NCBI GenBank assembly: GCA_018268695.1
Contig: JAFDWD010000866.1
Span: 1-16,673, forward strand
Direction: 5' to 3'
DNA from: Actinomycetota bacterium
GTDB taxonomy: Bacteria > Actinomycetota > Thermoleophilia > Solirubrobacterales > 70-9
DNA length: 16,673 nucleotides
Shown piece after piece: positions 1 to 6,347 of the stretch. Positions within the stretch are counted from its first letter, which is position 1, and each line of letters starts with the position of its first letter. The position numbers and the translations under genes were made by a program. The notes under the pieces are model-generated. The model did not search any database. It was not told the DNA's origin and saw only the letters and a list, made by a program, of their open reading frames with translations.

Positions 1-671
1 ACGCGCAGGAGATCAGCTTCAACGACATCCGCACCACGCTGCAGGCGATGTACGCGATCTTCGACAACACCAACAGCCTCCACACCAACGCCTACGACGA
101 GGCGATCACGACCCCGACCGAGGAGTCGGTGCGGCGCGCGGTGGCGATCCAGCTGATCATCAACCGCGAGCTGGGGCTGAACTTCACCGAGAACCCGTGG
201 CAGGGGTCGTTCGCGATCGAGGCGCTGACCGACCTGGTCGAGGACGCGGTGTACGAGGAGTTCGAGCGGATCTCCGAGCGCGGTGGCGTGCTCGGCGCGA
301 TGGACACGATGTACCAGCGCGGGAAGATCCAGGAAGAGTCGATGTACTACGAGCGGCTGAAGCACGACGGAACGCTGCCGCTGATCGGCGTCAACACCTA
401 CCTGCCCGAGGAGGGCAAGGGCGAGGCGATCGACACGGTCGAGCTGATGCGCTCGACCGACGCCGAGAAGGACGACCAGATCGCGGCGACGCGGAGCTTC
501 CAGGAGCTCGGGGCCGAGGGTCGCGAGGAGGCGCTCGCCCGCCTGCGCGATGTGGCGCGGGAGCGTGGCAACGTCTTCGAGGCGCTGATGGAGGCGGTCA
601 AATTCGCCTCGCTCGGCCAGGTCTCCGGCGCCCTCTATGAAGTGGGCGGCGAGTACCGGCGCAATATGTGA
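1..671 (+). CDS. icmF: B12-dependent acyl-CoA mutase, C-terminal part (IcmF-like), 5' truncated
   Basis: Only the last 222 residues are in view; the reading frame enters at base 3 and stops with TGA at 669-671. The family isomerises acyl-CoA carbon skeletons (isobutyryl-CoA/butyryl-CoA or methylmalonyl-CoA/succinyl-CoA) by an adenosylcobalamin radical mechanism in the cytoplasm. The piece contains the conserved end of the catalytic barrel ([10 protein letters not shown], then [20 protein letters not shown] and [10 protein letters not shown]) followed by the linker region. It ends in GGEYRRNM, as IcmF proteins do. No C-terminal B12-binding domain (DxHxxG) follows, which argues against a MutA-type methylmalonyl-CoA mutase and for IcmF, where the B12 domain lies N-terminal, or for a stand-alone large subunit. 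The N-terminal B12 and GTPase domains that would prove IcmF lie outside the window. The downstream BtuF-like gene starts 19 bases later, so they are probably co-transcribed. Confidence 0.82.
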   Translation, partial: AQEISFNDIRTTLQAMYAIFDNTNSLHTNAYDEAITTPTEESVRRAVAIQLIINRELGLNFTENPWQGSFAIEALTDLVEDAVYEEFERISERGGVLGAMDTMYQRGKIQEESMYYERLKHDGTLPLIGVNTYLPEEGKGEAIDTVELMRSTDAEKDDQIAATRSFQELGAEGREEALARLRDVARERGNVFEALMEAVKFASLGQVSGALYEVGGEYRRNM

Positions 672-690
672 GTCGGATAGCTTCGACGGA

Positions 691-1407
691 ATGAGGATCG
701 TTTCTCTCGTTCCGAGCATCACCGAGCTTCTCTGTGATCTGGACCTGTCGGACCGACTCGTCGGGCGGACGGGTTTCTGCATTCATCCCTGGGAGATCGT
801 GCGCGAGATTCCCAAGGTTGGGGGGACCAAGGACCTGAAGTTCGACAAGATCCGCGAACTCGAACCCACCCACGTCGTCGTCAATGTGGACGAGAACAAG
901 AAAGAGGATGCGGAAGCGTTGGCAGAGTTCATCCCGAACGTCGTGGTGACCCATCCGCTGGCGCCGCGCGACAACCTCGACCTCTACCGACAGATGGGTC
1001 GGGAGTTCGACCGTGAGGCGGAGGCCGAGGTGTTGTGCGGGAAGTTCGAAGCCGCGCTCGATCGCGTCGAGGACCGCTCCGAAGAGAAGGTTCTCTACCT
1101 GATCTGGAAGGACCCCTGGATGACGATCTCCCCCGAGACCTACATCTCACGAACCCTGGGGCTCTTCAACTGGACGACGGTCCCGGCGAGCACCGACGAG
1201 CGCTACCCGCAGGTGGACCTCGCCGAGGTCGACTTCGATCGCGTCCTGCTCTCCTCCGAGCCCTTCCACTTCAAGGATCACCACGTGGCCGAGGTGGAAG
1301 AGCTCGTCCCCGGCGCAAAGGTCAGCCTGATCGACGGCGAGATGACCTCCTGGTACGGGTCGCGGGCGATCGTAGGGATCGACTACCTGCGGGAGTACAC
1401 GGCGTGA
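691..1407 (+). CDS. BtuF-like cobalamin/metal-receptor protein, apparently cytoplasmic
   Basis: A 238-residue protein of the helical-backbone metal receptor family (periplasmic-binding-protein fold of BtuF/FhuD type). It opens with MRIVSLVPSITELLCDL and continues with VGRTGFCIHP and VGGTKDLKFDKIRELEPTHV, the typical first lobe of BtuF-like proteins. The ATG at 691 was chosen because MRIVSLVPSITE is the usual family start; an in-frame ATG at 637 would lie inside the mutase gene. There is no signal peptide or lipobox, so unlike transporter-coupled BtuF it is expected in the cytoplasm, and no BtuCD genes are beside it. It lies between a B12-dependent mutase and a Dph6-like protein, whose GTG overlaps its TGA (1404-1407). 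A role in corrinoid binding or hand-over to the mutase is inference; the ligand could also be a siderophore or another metal chelate. Confidence 0.8.
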   Translation: MRIVSLVPSITELLCDLDLSDRLVGRTGFCIHPWEIVREIPKVGGTKDLKFDKIRELEPTHVVVNVDENKKEDAEALAEFIPNVVVTHPLAPRDNLDLYRQMGREFDREAEAEVLCGKFEAALDRVEDRSEEKVLYLIWKDPWMTISPETYISRTLGLFNWTTVPASTDERYPQVDLAEVDFDRVLLSSEPFHFKDHHVAEVEELVPGAKVSLIDGEMTSWYGSRAIVGIDYLREYTA

Positions 1408-2066
1408 GCGGGGTCGCCCTGTCTTGGAGCGGCGGCAAGGACTCGGCGCTGGCGCTCTGGACGATGCGCGGGGAAGGGGTCGAGCCGGTCGCCCTGCTGA
1501 CGACCGTGACCGAGGACTACGACCGGATCAGCATGCACGCGGTGCGCCGCGAGCTGCTCGAAGCCCAGGCCGCCGCGGTCGGCGTGCCCCTGGTCGAGGT
1601 CGGCATCCCCGCGGTCTGCACGAACGAGATCTACGAGGAGCGGATGGCCGCCGCCCTCGACTCCCCGCCGCTCGCCGAGGTCGAGGAGTTCGCCTTCGCC
1701 GACCTCTTCCTCGAGGACATCCGCGCCTACCGCGAGGAGCGGCTCGGCGCGATCGGCCGGCGCGCGTCGTTCCCGGTCTGGGGGCGCGAGACCGGCCCGC
1801 TCGCCCGCACCTTCATCGACGCCGGCTTCGAGGCCACCCTCGTCTGCGTCGACCCGCGCCAGGTCGACGCCTCCTTCTGCGGCCGGGCCTTCGACACCGA
1901 CCTCCTCCGCGATCTCCCCGAGAGCGCCGATCCCTGTGGTGAGAACGGCGAGTTCCACAGCTTCGTCACCGCCGGCCCGATCTTCTCGGCGCCGGTCTCG
2001 GTCGAGCACGGCGAGACGGTCGAGCGCGACGGCTTCGTCTTCCACGACCTGAAGCTCGCCGTCTGA
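1404..2066 (+). CDS. Dph6-related ATP pyrophosphatase (adenine nucleotide alpha-hydrolase, PP-loop)
   Basis: 220 residues, starting with GTG at 1404 in a GTGA overlap with the upstream stop, which implies translational coupling. The PP-loop SGGKDS is at residues 8-13 (SWSGGKDSALALW) and the Dph6-type motif GENGEFHSF lies near residues 185-193, so both signature elements of the COG2102 / diphthine-ammonia ligase family are present. In archaea and eukaryotes Dph6 adenylates diphthine and amidates it. Bacteria do not make diphthamide, so the substrate here is unknown. The length matches the single-domain form, without the C-terminal RidA-like domains of yeast Dph6. Its coupling to a BtuF-like gene and a B12 mutase suggests ATP-dependent amidation of a corrinoid or another cofactor-linked carboxylate; that is inference. 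Confidence 0.82.
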   Translation: MSGVALSWSGGKDSALALWTMRGEGVEPVALLTTVTEDYDRISMHAVRRELLEAQAAAVGVPLVEVGIPAVCTNEIYEERMAAALDSPPLAEVEEFAFADLFLEDIRAYREERLGAIGRRASFPVWGRETGPLARTFIDAGFEATLVCVDPRQVDASFCGRAFDTDLLRDLPESADPCGENGEFHSFVTAGPIFSAPVSVEHGETVERDGFVFHDLKLAV

Positions 2067-2151
2067 CCCCTCGAACCGGGGGGCCGCGTTGTACCGGCAG
2101 CAGATAGGTTGTATTCCTAATATCTGTAATCCACCAATCTGAGGAGAACGG
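2067..2151 (+). promoter_or_regulatory. Possible promoter region of the 3-hydroxyacyl-CoA dehydrogenase gene
   Basis: This 85-base gap contains an unusually AT-rich stretch (2104-2140) in a GC-rich window. Candidate elements are TTGTAC at 2089-2094 with TATTCC at 2112-2117 (17-bp spacer), or TAATAT at 2118-2123 as the -10. A clear Shine-Dalgarno GAGGAG at 2141-2146 precedes the ATG at 2152. The match to a sigma-70 consensus is partial, so the exact hexamers are uncertain. The gap and composition suggest the dehydrogenase has its own promoter rather than depending on the upstream genes. Confidence 0.35.
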
Positions 2152-3021
2152 ATGAGCATCGAGAAGGTCGCCATCCTCGGCGGCGGGCTGATGGGATCGG
2201 GAATCGCCGAGTCGACGGCCGTCGCGGGCCTGTCGGTGATCGTCCGAGACATCGACGACACGGCTATCGGCGGCGCTCGCAGGCGCATCGAGAAGTCGCT
2301 CGGCGCGGCGGTCGAGCGCGGCAAGGTCGACGAGGGTGCCGCGGCGGAGATCCTCAACCGGATCAGCTACACGACCGACCTGGAGGACATCGCCGACGTC
2401 GATCTCGTGGTCGAGGCGGTGCCCGAGAACGCCGACCTGAAGGCGGCCATCCTCGCCCAGGTCGCGGGCATCGTCTCCGAGGACGCGCTGATCGCCTCCA
2501 ACACCTCCTCGATCCCGATCGCCCAGCTGGCCGCGGGATTGCCTCGTCCGGACCGAGTTCTCGGCCTTCATTTCTTCAGCCCGGTGCCGGTGATGAACCT
2601 GATCGAGGTCGTCGTCGCCCTCGACACCTCCGAGGAGACCCAGGAGGCGGCAAAGGAGTTCTCCGAGCGGCTTGGCAAGCGTGCGATCGTCACCAAGGAC
2701 CGCTCCGGCTTCATCGTCAACATGCTGCTCGTCCCCTACCTGATGGCGGCTGTGCGGATGTTCGAAGAAGGCTTCGCCTCCCCCGAGGACATCGACGAAG
2801 GCATGAAGCTCGGCTGCGGCCACCCGATGGGCCCGCTCACCCTGGCCGACTTCATCGGCCTCGACGTCCTCTACGCGATAGGCGACTCCCTCTACGAGGA
2901 GTTCAAGCAGACCGAGTACGCCCCGCCGCCCCTCCTGAAGCGGATGGTCGCCTCCGGCCGGATCGGCCGCAAGGCGAATCGGGGGTTCTACGAGTACGGG
3001 AAGGTCGGGGCGGCGGCGTAG
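2152..3021 (+). CDS. 3-hydroxybutyryl-CoA / 3-hydroxyacyl-CoA dehydrogenase
   Basis: 289 residues, the normal size of single-function Hbd/PaaH-type enzymes, which oxidise (S)-3-hydroxyacyl-CoA to 3-ketoacyl-CoA with NAD(P)+ in the cytoplasm. The Rossmann motif is at 10-15 (GGGLMG, then SG). Catalytic positions fit the family spacing: S119 in SNTSS, H140 and E152 within LHFFSPVPVMNLIE, and N190 in GFIVN. The C-terminal dimerisation domain ends with the typical GRKANRGFYEY. The ATG at 2152 follows GAGGAG by five bases. No hydratase or thiolase lies beside it. The upstream acyl-CoA mutase yields butyryl-CoA-type intermediates, so a joint role in short-chain acyl-CoA breakdown is plausible. A strong hairpin follows 29 bases after the stop. 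Confidence 0.93.
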   Translation: MSIEKVAILGGGLMGSGIAESTAVAGLSVIVRDIDDTAIGGARRRIEKSLGAAVERGKVDEGAAAEILNRISYTTDLEDIADVDLVVEAVPENADLKAAILAQVAGIVSEDALIASNTSSIPIAQLAAGLPRPDRVLGLHFFSPVPVMNLIEVVVALDTSEETQEAAKEFSERLGKRAIVTKDRSGFIVNMLLVPYLMAAVRMFEEGFASPEDIDEGMKLGCGHPMGPLTLADFIGLDVLYAIGDSLYEEFKQTEYAPPPLLKRMVASGRIGRKANRGFYEYGKVGAAA

Positions 3022-3050
3022 GGCCGTTGCGGCAGTCCTAGTTGCGGTGC

Positions 3051-3104
3051 CCTGGGCGTCTCATGGAGGTCCTGGCAGGCTGTGACCTCCATGAGACGCC
3101 CAGG
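3051..3104. terminator. Perfect 21-bp hairpin downstream of the dehydrogenase gene, terminator-like
   Basis: The arms 3051-3071 and 3084-3104 are exact reverse complements (21 of 21) around a 12-base loop that itself contains CCTGGCAGG. The left arm begins CCTGGGCGTCTC. It starts 29 bases after the dehydrogenase stop. The right arm is followed by a G-run rather than a T-tract, so it is not a classical intrinsic terminator; transcript end protection or factor-assisted termination is possible. The inverted repeat is certain, the function inferred. Confidence 0.6.
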
Positions 3105-3154
3105 ACGGGGGGGAGTGCGGTGTTTCTCCGGGGGTCCATGCGGTCCCGCCGAGG

Positions 3155-3188
3155 CCCGGAACCCGCTGTCGACTTTGACCACACCAGG
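3155..3188. repeat. Dispersed 34-nt intergenic repeat, copy A
   Basis: It begins CCCGGAACCCGC and continues TGTCGACTTTGACCACACC AGG. The same 34 bases occur at 16640-16673 with a single difference (base 9, C here and G there). The flanks upstream of the two copies are unrelated, so the left boundary lies near 3155. Here the repeat runs into a palindrome centred at 3186/3187 (TTGACCACACC against GGTGTGGCCAA, one A/C mismatch). Whether copy B continues likewise cannot be seen because the window ends. Both copies lie in non-coding DNA downstream of genes. Confidence 0.85.
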
Positions 3189-3252
3189 GTGTGGCCAATC
3201 CACGCAGCGCTGAATCCGGTGTTGTGCAACACGCACGGAAGTCAGGACTTCC
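3175..3252. repeat. Three short palindromes, each with a 2-base centre
   Basis: The palindromes are 3175-3198 (11-base arms, centre AG, one mismatch), 3219-3232 (GTGTTG-TG-CAACAC, 6-base arms) and 3237-3252 (GGAAGTC-AG-GACTTCC, 7-base arms). They are close enough together to form adjacent small hairpins in RNA or cruciforms in DNA, or to serve as dimeric protein sites. Function unknown. Confidence 0.6.
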
Positions 3253-3333
3253 CACGCTCTCACGCACGGAAGCGTGGAGTTCCCGACATCTCCCGCGCAT
3301 CACCCGCAACGGCGTCGGACTTCCCCAACACTT
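3231..3333. repeat. Degenerate ~31-nt tandem repeats
   Basis: Unit 1 (3231-3261) and unit 2 (3262-3292) are directly adjacent, equal in length and agree at about 23 of 31 positions. Both start ACGCACGGAAG, share a TTCCC core and end TCTC. A more diverged third unit follows at about 3302-3333, with GGACTTCCC at 3317-3325 against GGACTTCCC at 3245-3253 in unit 1 and GGAGTTCCC at 3276-3284 in unit 2. The units differ from one another and have no separating spacers, so this is not a CRISPR array. Confidence 0.55.
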
Positions 3334-3342
3334 CACATACCC

Positions 3343-3433
3343 CGGCCGTCTCGGCCACGGCCACAGTCAGCCCCCTGCACGCTTGTCTCGCTATGCGAGA
3401 CAAGCGTGCAGGGGACCGTGGACGAGACGGCCG
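3343..3433. terminator. 91-nt composite hairpin downstream of the cyclase-family gene
   Basis: The inner stem 3372-3391 / 3395-3414 is a perfect 20-bp inverted repeat around the 3-base loop TAT. The outer stem 3343-3360 / 3416-3433 pairs at 17 of 18 positions. The stems are joined by an 11-base bulge on the left (3361-3371) and a single A (3415) on the right. It lies 50 bases beyond the stop of the minus-strand gene, so it could end or protect that transcript. There is no T-tract on either side. The fold is read directly; the role is inferred. Confidence 0.6.
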
Positions 3434-3483
3434 TGCTGCCGCAAGCCCTTGCGCCCCTTTCCTCGTGCCCCGACCCCGTCCGG

Positions 3484-4449
3484 TCAGAGGATGGCCATCG
3501 GATTGACCGGACCGCCGACGCCGCCGAGGATCGGCAGGGGCTGGCCGGCCAGGAAGAAGTCCCATTGGGCCGCGGCGGCGCAGGCCTCGGCGAGGGCGTC
3601 GAGCTCGAAGTTCTCGCCGAGCAGCATGCCCATGTAGACGAGCGCCAGCTCGTGGACGGGGAGGAACGGGGTGCCGCCGGTGAGCTGCTCGACCGCCCAG
3701 TTGTCGCAGGCGATCGCGCAGACGCCGAGCTCATGGAGGAGTGGCAGGGCGTCGACCGCGACGCCGGGCGTGGTGGGGAAGAAGTCGCCGTGCTCGGCGA
3801 ACTCCGTCCAGGCGCCGGAGCGCTTGGTCGCGCCGAGGAGGCCGGTGCGGATCAGGAGCGCGTCGCCGGGGCGGACCTCGACGCCCTGCGCGGCGAGCGT
3901 GTCGGCCAGCTCGTCGGCGCCGATGCCCTCGCCCGGCGGCAGTACCTCGACGCCGCGGTGGCGGGCGACGTCGGCGAGGACGCCGCGGGTGACGAGCCGA
4001 CGGGCGGCCGGGACAATGTCGTTGTGGGGCGCGCCCGCCGCGGTCACCTCCAAGGCGCTGATGCCGCCGTACATCGCCCCGCCGTGGAAGCAGTGGGAGA
4101 GCGCGTCCCAGTGGGTCGCGGCGTGGACGGCCATGATCAGCATGTCGTCGGCGAAGACCGGCCCGCCCGCCTCGATCGCCGCCGGGGTGGGCAGCTCGGT
4201 CATCAGATGCTGGGGGTTGAGGCGCCCCGAGCCGGCCGGCTGCGGCACGCCGTCCCGCAGCTCGAAGCCGAGGGAGATCGCGACGCCGCTGCGGATCGCC
4301 TCGCGCGCCTCGAGCCGCTTTCCCTCGTCGACCAGGTTCAGCAGCCCCAGCCCATCGTCGGGCTTCCAGCGGTCCCAGTTGCAGAGCTGCGGAGCCAGCT
4401 CGGCGGCAAGCCGCGCTCTCTCTTGCGTTTCAGGCCGGACGTCCGTCAT
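3484..4449 (-). CDS. Cyclase-family metal-dependent hydrolase (kynurenine formamidase superfamily)
   Basis: 321 residues of the COG1878 cyclase family, which includes KynB kynurenine formamidase and isatin hydrolase; members hydrolyse amide or lactam bonds using divalent metal. The metal-binding motif is seen as HAATHWDALSH (H109, H113, D115, H119), a variant of HxGTHxDxPxH. At 321 residues it is longer than KynB (~210), matching the larger uncharacterised subgroup whose N-terminus starts NWxRW (here CNWDRW). The substrate is therefore unknown, and kynurenine formamidase should not be assumed. The ATG at 4449 was chosen because it begins the conserved region; GGGAG lies only two bases before it, so the ribosome site is poorly placed. 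The gene stands alone, divergent from the sigma-factor gene and convergent with the dehydrogenase. Confidence 0.85.
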   Translation of the reverse strand: MTDVRPETQERARLAAELAPQLCNWDRWKPDDGLGLLNLVDEGKRLEAREAIRSGVAISLGFELRDGVPQPAGSGRLNPQHLMTELPTPAAIEAGGPVFADDMLIMAVHAATHWDALSHCFHGGAMYGGISALEVTAAGAPHNDIVPAARRLVTRGVLADVARHRGVEVLPPGEGIGADELADTLAAQGVEVRPGDALLIRTGLLGATKRSGAWTEFAEHGDFFPTTPGVAVDALPLLHELGVCAIACDNWAVEQLTGGTPFLPVHELALVYMGMLLGENFELDALAEACAAAAQWDFFLAGQPLPILGGVGGPVNPMAIL

Positions 4450-4515
4450 ATCTCCCGCGCTGCACTTTAACCGCCGCGCGCAACGCAAGGCGCGAGCAGG
4501 ACATATAGGAGATGG

Positions 4516-5064
4516 ATGGGTAGTGGACAGATCGAGATGGAGGCGCTCGGGCAACAGTTGGCGCAGGTTCGCTTCGCCAAGCTCTACCGCGAGGAGGGAC
4601 GGGCGATCCTCTCCTATGCGCTGCGGCGGGTCGAGGATCGGGAGGACGCGGCCGACGTGGTGGCCGAGACGTTCCTCGTCGCGTGGCGGCGGCTGGGGGA
4701 GGTGCCTCTGGGGGACGGGGCGCGGCTCTGGCTCTACGGGGTGGCGCGGCTGACGCTCGCCAACCTGCACCGGGCCGAGCGGCGGCGGACCCGCCTGGGG
4801 GCGCGGCTGGCCGAGACGCTGCGGACCGAGTTGAGCACCCACGCGGCCCCCGCCGGCGAGGCCGCCGAGGTGCTGCGGGCGATCGGCGAGCTCGGCGAGG
4901 AGGACCGGGAGCTGCTGCTGCTCGTCTCCTGGGAGGGGCTCTCGCCGAGCGAGGCGGGGCGGGTGCTTGGCGTCTCGGCGCTCGCCGCGCGGAGCCGGCT
5001 GCACCGGGCGCGGCGCAAGTTGCGCTGGCTGATGGAGGAACGCGAGATGGAGGGTCTGGGATGA
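4516..5064 (+). CDS. ECF-type RNA polymerase sigma factor
   Basis: 182 residues, the usual ECF length. Region 2 spans about residues 20-85 (FAKLYREEGRAILSYALRRV, then DAADVVAETFLVAWRRL) and region 4 about 120-175 (ELLLLVSWEGLSPSEAGRVL, then the recognition-helix part AARSRLHRARRKLRWLM). It would direct polymerase to a small set of promoters and is presumably held inactive by the membrane protein encoded next to it. The ATG at 4516 has AGGAG at 4507-4511; the in-frame ATG at 4537 is an alternative. Its stop overlaps the downstream start (ATGA, 5061-5064), giving translational coupling typical of sigma/anti-sigma pairs. The inducing signal is not apparent. Confidence 0.9.
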   Translation: MGSGQIEMEALGQQLAQVRFAKLYREEGRAILSYALRRVEDREDAADVVAETFLVAWRRLGEVPLGDGARLWLYGVARLTLANLHRAERRRTRLGARLAETLRTELSTHAAPAGEAAEVLRAIGELGEEDRELLLLVSWEGLSPSEAGRVLGVSALAARSRLHRARRKLRWLMEEREMEGLG

Positions 5065-6347
5065 ACGCGCGTGAGATCGAGAGAGTGCTGGCCGCTGCCG
5101 ACCCGCTCGGGCGGGAGGAGCGCGAGGCGCTCGGGCGCCTCGACTTCGAGGCGATGGAAACCGACCTGCTCGCCGCCGTCGAGGACGAGCCCGCGGGCGC
5201 GCCGTACGAGCCGCGCCCCCCGCGCCGCCGCCCGCCGCGCCTCGCGCTGGCGGGAGCGGCGGTCGCCGTGGCGGCGGCGATCGCCCTCGCGATCATCCTC
5301 GTCGGCACCGGCTCCCAGCGCTCCTCGCGCGCCTACGGCGCCGAGCTGATCCGCTTCGCCGAATCGACCCCGCTGCTGCTGCTCGAAGCCCCCGGCTGGC
5401 GGGTCCAGAACCTCGACGAGTACAAGCGGCGCGAGGGCACCGAAGGCCAGATGGAATTCATCACCGGCAAGCCGCTCCCGAGGGTCAGCATGACCGTCCA
5501 CGGCAACATCGAAGAAGGGCAGCACGTCGAAGGGCTGCAACCCGCCGTCGAGCGCCAGCGTCTGGTCAACCTCGGATGGCGCGATCTGCGCGAAGAAAGC
5601 CTCGCCTACGCGATCCACTGGCTCGGGCGCCGGGTCCATCCGCACGGCCGCCACCTCGTCCGGCTTCCGGTCGCCGGAACGACCGCCGTCGTCGACACCC
5701 GCGCCGAAGTCTTCGTCAACCAGGGCGGGCCGGGCGATCGGGAAATGGTCGCGATCTGGAGCGAAGGCGGCTACCTGCTGCGGATGCAGGCGGCGGTCCC
5801 GAACCTCGCCGCGATGAGGGAACGGCTCGACTGGATCACCAAGGTGGACTCGCAGACCTGGCTGGAAGCGATGCCCGCCAAGATCGTGAAGGCCGCCGAC
5901 TTCGAAGGGACCGTGAAGGAGATGCTCAAAGGGGTCGCGGTGCCCAAGACCTTCGACCTTTCGCTGATTCCGAACGAAGGCCTGACGACCTCGCGCGATC
6001 AGGTGAGGGGCACCGTGGTTAACACCGTCGCCTGCCTCTGGTTCCGCCAGTGGGGCGCCGCATCGAGGACCGGCGACGCGGCCGCGCGGACCGAAGCCGA
6101 ACGGGCGATGGCGGACTCACGCCAGTGGCCGATCCTGCGCCGCGAGGCGGCCGAACCCCGCGCGGCAACCCCCTTCATCTGGGAGCTCGCCGACGAAATG
6201 CGCCGGGGCTACTGGGACTTCCGCGGCCACCACCGCAACCTCCTGAGCCACGCCGAATCCCTCGGCTGCGCCCGCCTCGGCCTGCCGGTGAAACCGGAAA
6301 AGCAGCGGCGCCGGCGCGAACGCCGCGTGCCGCCGCCGCCGGACTAG
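5061..6347 (+). CDS. Single-pass membrane protein, putative anti-sigma factor with large external domain
   Basis: 428 residues. Residues 1-60 are charged and cytoplasmic, ending in a Pro/Arg-rich stretch. Residues 61-82 form one transmembrane helix (LALAGAAVAVAAAIALAIIL), followed by an external domain of about 345 residues that I do not recognise. The start overlaps the ECF sigma gene (ATGA), the arrangement expected of an anti-sigma factor, and positive residues before the helix predict an N-in topology. The HxxxCxxC zinc motif of ZAS anti-sigma factors is absent, so the assignment rests on context. The C-terminus is basic then proline-rich. Glutamate codons are mostly GAG in roughly the first 110 codons and mostly GAA afterwards. 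The gene ends convergently inside CTAG, sharing bases with the next gene's stop. Confidence 0.72.
   Translation: MNAREIERVLAAADPLGREEREALGRLDFEAMETDLLAAVEDEPAGAPYEPRPPRRRPPRLALAGAAVAVAAAIALAIILVGTGSQRSSRAYGAELIRFAESTPLLLLEAPGWRVQNLDEYKRREGTEGQMEFITGKPLPRVSMTVHGNIEEGQHVEGLQPAVERQRLVNLGWRDLREESLAYAIHWLGRRVHPHGRHLVRLPVAGTTAVVDTRAEVFVNQGGPGDREMVAIWSEGGYLLRMQAAVPNLAAMRERLDWITKVDSQTWLEAMPAKIVKAADFEGTVKEMLKGVAVPKTFDLSLIPNEGLTTSRDQVRGTVVNTVACLWFRQWGAASRTGDAAARTEAERAMADSRQWPILRREAAEPRAATPFIWELADEMRRGYWDFRGHHRNLLSHAESLGCARLGLPVKPEKQRRRRERRVPPPPD

Larger units (their letters stand above)
3022..3483. other. Structured non-coding region between convergent genes
   Basis: 462 bases without a credible gene, between the dehydrogenase (+) and the cyclase-family gene (-). 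Each converging gene has a large perfect hairpin on its 3' side (3051-3104 and 3343-3433). Between them lie a dispersed repeat (3155-3188), palindromes with 2-base centres and degenerate tandem repeats (3231-3333). Bases 3105-3154 show only a G-run and nothing else recognisable. The open frames that cross the region read through both arms of the hairpins and resemble no protein, so I treat them as chance. Confidence 0.75.

Noticed and set aside
3231..3333. CRISPR array
   Set aside because: Units touch each other without spacers, differ internally, and only two to three exist; no cas genes.
3051..3433. Classical intrinsic terminators
   Set aside because: The hairpins are strong, but none is followed by a T-run on either strand, so I list them only as terminator-like structures.
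3042..3506. 154-residue plus-strand frame in the repeat region
   Set aside because: It translates both arms of the inverted repeats and extends into the 3' end of the cyclase-family gene; no ribosome site and no protein likeness.
3484..4449. Naming the cyclase-family protein kynurenine formamidase (KynB)
   Set aside because: It is about 110 residues longer than KynB, has a variant metal motif, and no tryptophan-catabolic gene is nearby.
4450..4515. Promoters in the cyclase / sigma-factor divergent gap
   Set aside because: TATAGG at 4504-4509 and TTAAAG on the minus strand are the only AT-rich bits, with no acceptable -35 at proper spacing; nothing specific can be supported.
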